NCBI GenBank assembly: GCA_041918175.1
Contig: JAYRWE010000073.1
Location: forward strand, 1-64,000
DNA length: 64,000 nucleotides
Direction of reading: 5' to 3'
Source: JABWAN01 sp041918175
GTDB taxonomy: Bacteria; Zhuqueibacterota; Zhuqueibacteria; Zhuqueibacterales; Zhuqueibacteraceae
A model generated the notes under the pieces. It was not told where the DNA came from. It saw only the letters and a program-made list of their open reading frames with translations, and did no database searches. Within the stretch, counting starts at the first letter, position 1. Each line of letters begins with the position of its first letter. Below, piece by piece: positions 60,006 through 64,000 of this stretch. A program made the translations under genes and the position numbers.

Positions 60006-62084
60006 ATGAAATCCGAAAAAAAATTCCAACCTGCGGACGCCAGCGCAAACCGCGCCGGCGAATTTCGCATTGAAGGCCTGGTGCAGTTGGAGCAAAAGGA
60101 TTGCGCTCCCAATATTCCCAAGCTCAGAGCCTTTGCGTTTAATCAAGTCGGCGTTTTGCTGGGCAGCGATGACGTGAGCGAAAAAGGCGGCTTCAACATT
60201 CGTTTTGCGATGCGCCAACCCACGGACATCGAATTGTTCATCGGCCCGGACGATGAGCCGCAAACGATCAGAAAATCTTCCGCCTTTAGCCGGCATTATT
60301 CCGCCAAAGAATGGCAATTGGAAAACGACACCTTTGTGATTCGGCCCGAATTGGCTTTGCCCTTCGAAATCTGGCGGTTGTGGTGGCCGCTGCATCTTTG
60401 CATTTCCGGCCACGTGCGCAAGGTGGAAACCAACGAGGGCAGCCCTACGGCTTGTCCCGTGCCTTTCGTGAAGGTGGAAATTTTCGACGTGGATCGCGAA
60501 GGTTGTTGGTGGCCCCCACTGCTTGAGCGGCTTCCGGATTTGTTCGATCGTCCCGTCTTGCGCATTCCCGATTTGCTGCGCAACGTGCCGATTCCCCCTC
60601 TTCCACCGATTCCGCCCGGCCCGTTTCCGCCTCGTCCTCCGTTCGGCGAATTTTCCGCGAATATCGCAGAGCGTGTCGGTTTGAATCCGCAACCATTGCC
60701 GCCGCGAAGCGAAGCTGGAGCGACGCCGTATCGTTTGAGCAGCGAAGCCTTCACTTTGGCGCAACGTTTTACCGGCCGCGTCGGTGAGGTCGCCGCGTTG
60801 CCAGAAGCCACTGCCGCGCGCCTCGAAAAGCTTACGCTGACTTCGCGGATCGCGCCGTGGCTCATCTTTCCGTTCTGTTTCTATAGCCGGCAGTTGATCT
60901 GCGAAACCACGACGGATTGCAACGGGTTCTTTCGCTGCTGCTTTAACTGGTGGCCGTTTCATTTCCGCAACGGTCGTTTGCGTTTTGATTCCCGCCCGGA
61001 CATTATTATCCGCGTGACGCAAATCATCAACGGCGTGGAAACCGTGATTTATTTGGATCCTTACACCAGCACGCGCTGGAACGTTTCCAGCGCGCATATC
61101 GATCTCTTTCTCGATGATGAAGATGTGCGCTGCGGCAACGTCTGTACGCCGCAACCCGAGGGCACGACCACGTTTTATACTTTGGTCGGCCACGATCAAG
61201 TTTACAAGATCGATCAGGGCACGGGCAAGTTCTCCAACATCGCTTTTGGCGGCAGCTTGAGCAATTGGGCCTACGGCGGCGGGCTGCGTATTTACGGCGT
61301 GTTCGGAGAAGCTTTGAGCGCAGGCGCGCCAAAACGCTACTATCGCCTGACTCATATCAAGGGCGCCGAAGCCAAACCGATTCAAGCTGTGTTGCAAGAC
61401 ACGCGTGTGGATCAAAACACTTTGTTGAGCGAGTTGTATACGCTCGGCCCGGTAACTGTCAACGGCGTTCCCAATCTTTATGAGATTCGCGATACGGACA
61501 AGTATTATTGGTATGATCTCGGTCTTCTCGGGCATTGGAATACGCTCGCCACGGAGTCGGACACGGGCCTTTATACTTTGCGTCTCGAAGTGTTCGACGA
61601 GAACGGCAGCAAGCTTGACTCGAACGTGGTTGATTATCGCGACGGTACTGTTGCTCCGCCGAACGCTTTGCCGCCGATGGTCGACGCGTGCGACCTGAAC
61701 ATTTTGCTCGACAATAAGAAGCCGGAGATCGATATCGAAGTGCCGGCAGCGATCAATGAGTGCGGTGTCGTGCCTTTTGCCTCAGCTTCGACATTGAGTC
61801 TCATTGCCAAAGTTAACCAAGAAAACGGCCGGTTGTATCACTGGGACTTGAGTTACAGAAAAGGTCTCTCGGGCACGCCGATCGCGCTGGCTTCGGACGT
61901 CAACGACGCCGGACTCGCAGTGCCGGTCAATCAAGCAGTTTCCGGCGCGCCTTTGGTCTCCGGTTTGACGAGCACATGTGCCTTTGCGCTGAAGCTGTAT
62001 GCCTATCCTCTTATTCGCAACGGCATCAGCGTGATTCATTACGAAGAGATCATCAAGGCCATCGCCATAGAGAAATGCGCGTGA
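60006..62084 (+). CDS. Large hypothetical protein
   Basis: A 692-residue protein without a signal peptide that I do not recognise. Visible parts are: an N-terminal domain (FRIEGLVQLEQKDCAPNIPK, GGFNIRFAMRQPTDIELFIG); a carboxypeptidase-regulatory-like strand set (LCISGHVRKVETNEGS, VPFVKVEIFDVDREGCWWPP); a Pro-rich linker (NVPIPPLPPIPPGPFPPRPP) near residue 200; a Trp/Phe/Cys-rich segment (TTDCNGFFRCCFNWWPFHFR); and a C-terminal half rich in beta strands and Asp. AGGAGA precedes ATG 60006. Adjacency to the MSCCG-type gene suggests a shared function, perhaps structural. A terminator follows. Confidence 0.6.
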   Translation: MKSEKKFQPADASANRAGEFRIEGLVQLEQKDCAPNIPKLRAFAFNQVGVLLGSDDVSEKGGFNIRFAMRQPTDIELFIGPDDEPQTIRKSSAFSRHYSAKEWQLENDTFVIRPELALPFEIWRLWWPLHLCISGHVRKVETNEGSPTACPVPFVKVEIFDVDREGCWWPPLLERLPDLFDRPVLRIPDLLRNVPIPPLPPIPPGPFPPRPPFGEFSANIAERVGLNPQPLPPRSEAGATPYRLSSEAFTLAQRFTGRVGEVAALPEATAARLEKLTLTSRIAPWLIFPFCFYSRQLICETTTDCNGFFRCCFNWWPFHFRNGRLRFDSRPDIIIRVTQIINGVETVIYLDPYTSTRWNVSSAHIDLFLDDEDVRCGNVCTPQPEGTTTFYTLVGHDQVYKIDQGTGKFSNIAFGGSLSNWAYGGGLRIYGVFGEALSAGAPKRYYRLTHIKGAEAKPIQAVLQDTRVDQNTLLSELYTLGPVTVNGVPNLYEIRDTDKYYWYDLGLLGHWNTLATESDTGLYTLRLEVFDENGSKLDSNVVDYRDGTVAPPNALPPMVDACDLNILLDNKKPEIDIEVPAAINECGVVPFASASTLSLIAKVNQENGRLYHWDLSYRKGLSGTPIALASDVNDAGLAVPVNQAVSGAPLVSGLTSTCAFALKLYAYPLIRNGISVIHYEEIIKAIAIEKCA

Positions 62085-62139
62085 GTTCTTCGCATGGTCG
62101 CGAACAATGTTTTGTACGGTAGTTGGCCTTTGCTCCCGA

Positions 62140-62170
62140 GGGTGTGACGCTGAAGCGTCGCACCCTTTTT
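62140..62170 (+). terminator. Intrinsic terminator
   Basis: GGGTGTGACGC (62140-62150), loop TGAA, GCGTCGCACCC (62155-62165), then TTTTTATTTTT. It closes the transcript of the large hypothetical gene. Confidence 0.92.
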
Positions 62171-62332
62171 ATTTTTCTGAGATTAAAAATCGAATTCATG
62201 CAGTGCTAATTGAACGAACAATCTGCGCCAAAAAGCATTTGCGCTTGCTACCTCAAAATCTTATGTTCAAGGGCGTTCCATACGCGGCGCTATTCCAGCC
62301 ATCCTCTCTGCTTTCAACCGGAATCGTTCCTC

Positions 62333-63688
62333 ATGTCGAGCTACCTTTTTCAAAACGCCCTGCTCGTTACTATGAACCCGAGCCGCGAGGTGCTGCGGGG
62401 AAATTTGCTCGTCGTGGAAGATCGCATCGCCGCCATACAAGGTATGCGCGCACACGATTCGAGCGCTCTCGCTACGACTCGTCCTCCCAATACTGTCGCT
62501 ATCGACGCCTCAAACTATCTCCTCCTCCCCGGCTTCATTCACACGCACCTTCATCTTTGCCAAACCCTCTTTCGCAATCGCGCGGAGGATTTGACGCTGC
62601 TCGATTGGTTGCGCAAAAAAATCTGGCCATTCGAAGCCGCGCACAATGAGCACTCGATGCGGATCTCTGCGCGTTTGGGCATTGCGGAATTGCTCGCGAG
62701 CGGCGCCACGACGATTTTAGACATGGGCAGCGTGCATCATTATCATGCTGTGTTCGAAGAGGCGGAGGCGCTCGGCATTCGCATGGCCGGCGGCAAGTGC
62801 ATGATGGATTCGGAAGAAAACAATCACCCCGGCTTGCGCGAGAGCACGCACGATTCTTTGCAAGAGAGCTTGGCATTAAAAACGCAATGGCACAACGCGG
62901 CAAACGGGCGACTGCGCTATGCTTATGCGCCGCGCTTTTCCCTCTCCTGCTCGGAAAATTTGTTGCGCGAAGTTGCAGCGCGCGCCCAGGAAGACGGATG
63001 CATGATTCATACGCATGCCGCGGAAACTTTTCAAGAAGAGGAGCTTTTGCTCAAAGCCAAACACAAACGCAGCGTAGATTTTTTTAAAGGCTTGGGCATT
63101 GCCGGCGCACATTGCTGCTTTGCGCACGGCGTACAAGTGAACGCGCAAGAGCGGCAAACGTTGGCGCACGACGGCACGAGTATCGCGCACTGCCCTGGCT
63201 CGAATGCAAAATTAGCCAGCGGCATCGCGCCCGTGCTTGAACTGCGCCGCGCGGGCGTCAAAGTCGGATTGGGCGCGGACGGCGCGCCGTGCAACAACAA
63301 TCTCGACATGTTTCATGAGATGCGCCTCGCGGGTTATCTGCAGAAACTGCGGCACGGCGCGAACGCATTGCCTGCGCAGCAGATCGTAGAAATGGCAACC
63401 ATCATCGGCGCCGCATGTTTGGGTTTGGAAAATGAAATCGGAAGTTTGGAGGCCGGCAAAAAAGCGGATCTGGTTTTATTGCAACGCGGCCGGCTTCACG
63501 CTGCGCCTCATTCGGAAGAAGAAATCTACGCGCAGATCGTTTACGCCATGCAAGCGCGCGACGTGTATTTAACGATGGTCGAGGGGCGAATGTGTTATCG
63601 CGCGGGCGAAGTGCTCGGCCTCGATCACGAACAACTGCTCGCGCACGCCGACGAAGCTTTGCGCGAACTCTTGCCGCGAGTCGTTTGA
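62333..63688 (+). CDS. Amidohydrolase of the TrzA/SsnA/MtaD deaminase group
   Basis: A 451-residue metal-dependent hydrolase that deaminates or dechlorinates purine- or adenosine-type rings. Metal ligands are visible in GFIHTHLHLCQTLFRNRAED, MIHTHAAETFQEEE, CCFAHGVQVN and LGADGAPCNNNLDMFHEMR (Asp). The C-terminal strand IGSLEAGKKADLVLLQRGRL is family-typical. The ADGAPCNNNLDMF signature fits guanine/8-oxoguanine or 5'-deoxyadenosine/S-adenosylhomocysteine deaminases. Substrate is not certain. It overlaps the start of an ITPase-like gene (TGATG), which points to nucleotide or base clean-up. Confidence 0.88.
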   Translation: MSSYLFQNALLVTMNPSREVLRGNLLVVEDRIAAIQGMRAHDSSALATTRPPNTVAIDASNYLLLPGFIHTHLHLCQTLFRNRAEDLTLLDWLRKKIWPFEAAHNEHSMRISARLGIAELLASGATTILDMGSVHHYHAVFEEAEALGIRMAGGKCMMDSEENNHPGLRESTHDSLQESLALKTQWHNAANGRLRYAYAPRFSLSCSENLLREVAARAQEDGCMIHTHAAETFQEEELLLKAKHKRSVDFFKGLGIAGAHCCFAHGVQVNAQERQTLAHDGTSIAHCPGSNAKLASGIAPVLELRRAGVKVGLGADGAPCNNNLDMFHEMRLAGYLQKLRHGANALPAQQIVEMATIIGAACLGLENEIGSLEAGKKADLVLLQRGRLHAAPHSEEEIYAQIVYAMQARDVYLTMVEGRMCYRAGEVLGLDHEQLLAHADEALRELLPRVV

Positions 63689-64000
63689 TGAAATCACTAA
63701 GCCTCAATGTTGCGATCGGATCGATTCGGCCGCCCAAAGTGGAGGCCGTGCGCGCCGTGCTCGCGCAAATTGCGCCGCTGTTGGAAATCAAACCCAGCAA
63801 CGTGAACTTCATTGCGCGCGAAGTGCCAAGCGGCGTGGCCATGGTGCCGCTCTCCATTCATGAAATTCGGCGCGGCGCCTTTAATCGCGCGCAAGAGGTG
63901 CGGCGTTTGATTGAAGAAGAATATGGGCCGGTGGATTTTGCGATTGGCCTCGAAGGCGGGCTGTTCATTCTCAGCGAAGAAAACGGCGAGCGCGTGCATC
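63688..64000 (+). CDS. Inosine/xanthosine triphosphatase-like protein (DUF84, YjjX), partial
   Basis: Only the first 104 codons lie in the window; the frame is open at the edge. The start overlaps the amidohydrolase stop (TGATG). The N-terminus VAIGSIRPPKVEAVRAVLAQ matches the DUF84/YjjX family, which removes non-canonical purine nucleoside triphosphates. VPSGVAMVPLSIHEIRRGAF and DFAIGLEGGLFILSEE follow in the right order. Together with the upstream deaminase it suggests purine housekeeping. Confidence 0.82.
   Translation, partial: MKSLSLNVAIGSIRPPKVEAVRAVLAQIAPLLEIKPSNVNFIAREVPSGVAMVPLSIHEIRRGAFNRAQEVRRLIEEEYGPVDFAIGLEGGLFILSEENGERVH

Noticed and set aside
1..64000. tRNA, rRNA, CRISPR arrays and intact transposases
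   Set aside because: No T-loop-plus-acceptor pattern, rRNA segment, spaced repeat array or DDE transposase was recognised on either strand by eye. A covariance-model scan would be needed to exclude tRNAs fully.

Overview
The window looks like a chromosomal segment of a Gram-negative bacterium of the FCB superphylum, most probably a candidate-phylum lineage such as KSB1 or Calditrichota. The evidence is indirect: several secreted proteins end in the FlgD-like/type IX sorting module with 'YPNPFNPET'-type motifs (14829-16346, 24164-25126, 25137-28259), there are outer-membrane barrels and multihaem cytochromes, and intergenic space is full of small palindromic repeats. No rRNA, tRNA, CRISPR array or intact insertion sequence was seen.

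Layout. 0-7.4 kb: housekeeping genes (YhbY, isocitrate/isopropylmalate-type dehydrogenase, cyclic-nucleotide-gated K+ channel, GNAT, TrmB, a methyltransferase, a quinone oxidoreductase) plus the stump of an AlbA_2-type protein. 7.4-14.8 kb: a small defence-like island with a DUF104-like/PemK toxin-antitoxin pair, a DUF2293 protein, a two-gene nucleotidyltransferase module and a type III-like restriction-modification pair (Mod, Res). REPIN-like elements flank mod, and its target-recognition region differs in base composition from the rest of the gene. 14.8-21.1 kb: a secreted phosphoesterase, a SahR-like regulator with S-adenosylhomocysteinase, and a Tat-exported FAD enzyme. 21.4-31.1 kb: a candidate small RNA and the PrkA-YeaH-SpoVR stress trio, split by two AT-rich secreted-protein genes, one an M6-type metalloprotease with a beta-helix.

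34.2-58.9 kb is the most unusual part. A diheme b-type membrane protein, a membrane-anchored decahaem cytochrome, an FHA protein, a FAD oxidoreductase fused to two FHA domains and an atypical [2Fe-2S] domain, a double GlcG/HbpS lipoprotein, an outer-membrane barrel, a decahaem cytochrome with LVIVD repeats, a c554-like cytochrome, a CNB-CNB-4x[4Fe-4S] protein, another outer-membrane protein and a Ser/Thr kinase-FGE fusion lie almost entirely on one strand. I read this as a trans-envelope electron-transfer system wired to phosphothreonine/FHA and cyclic-nucleotide-type sensing. Three translationally coupled pairs (DUF5678-like protein plus single-domain retropepsin-like protein) are embedded in it on the opposite strand. 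A family of 73-92 bp TGTCATTC palindromes occurs here and nowhere else in the window.

59-64 kb: a DUF1360 protein, two uncharacterised genes (105 and 692 aa), and a deaminase-type amidohydrolase overlapping a truncated ITPase/XTPase-like gene, probably a nucleotide clean-up pair.
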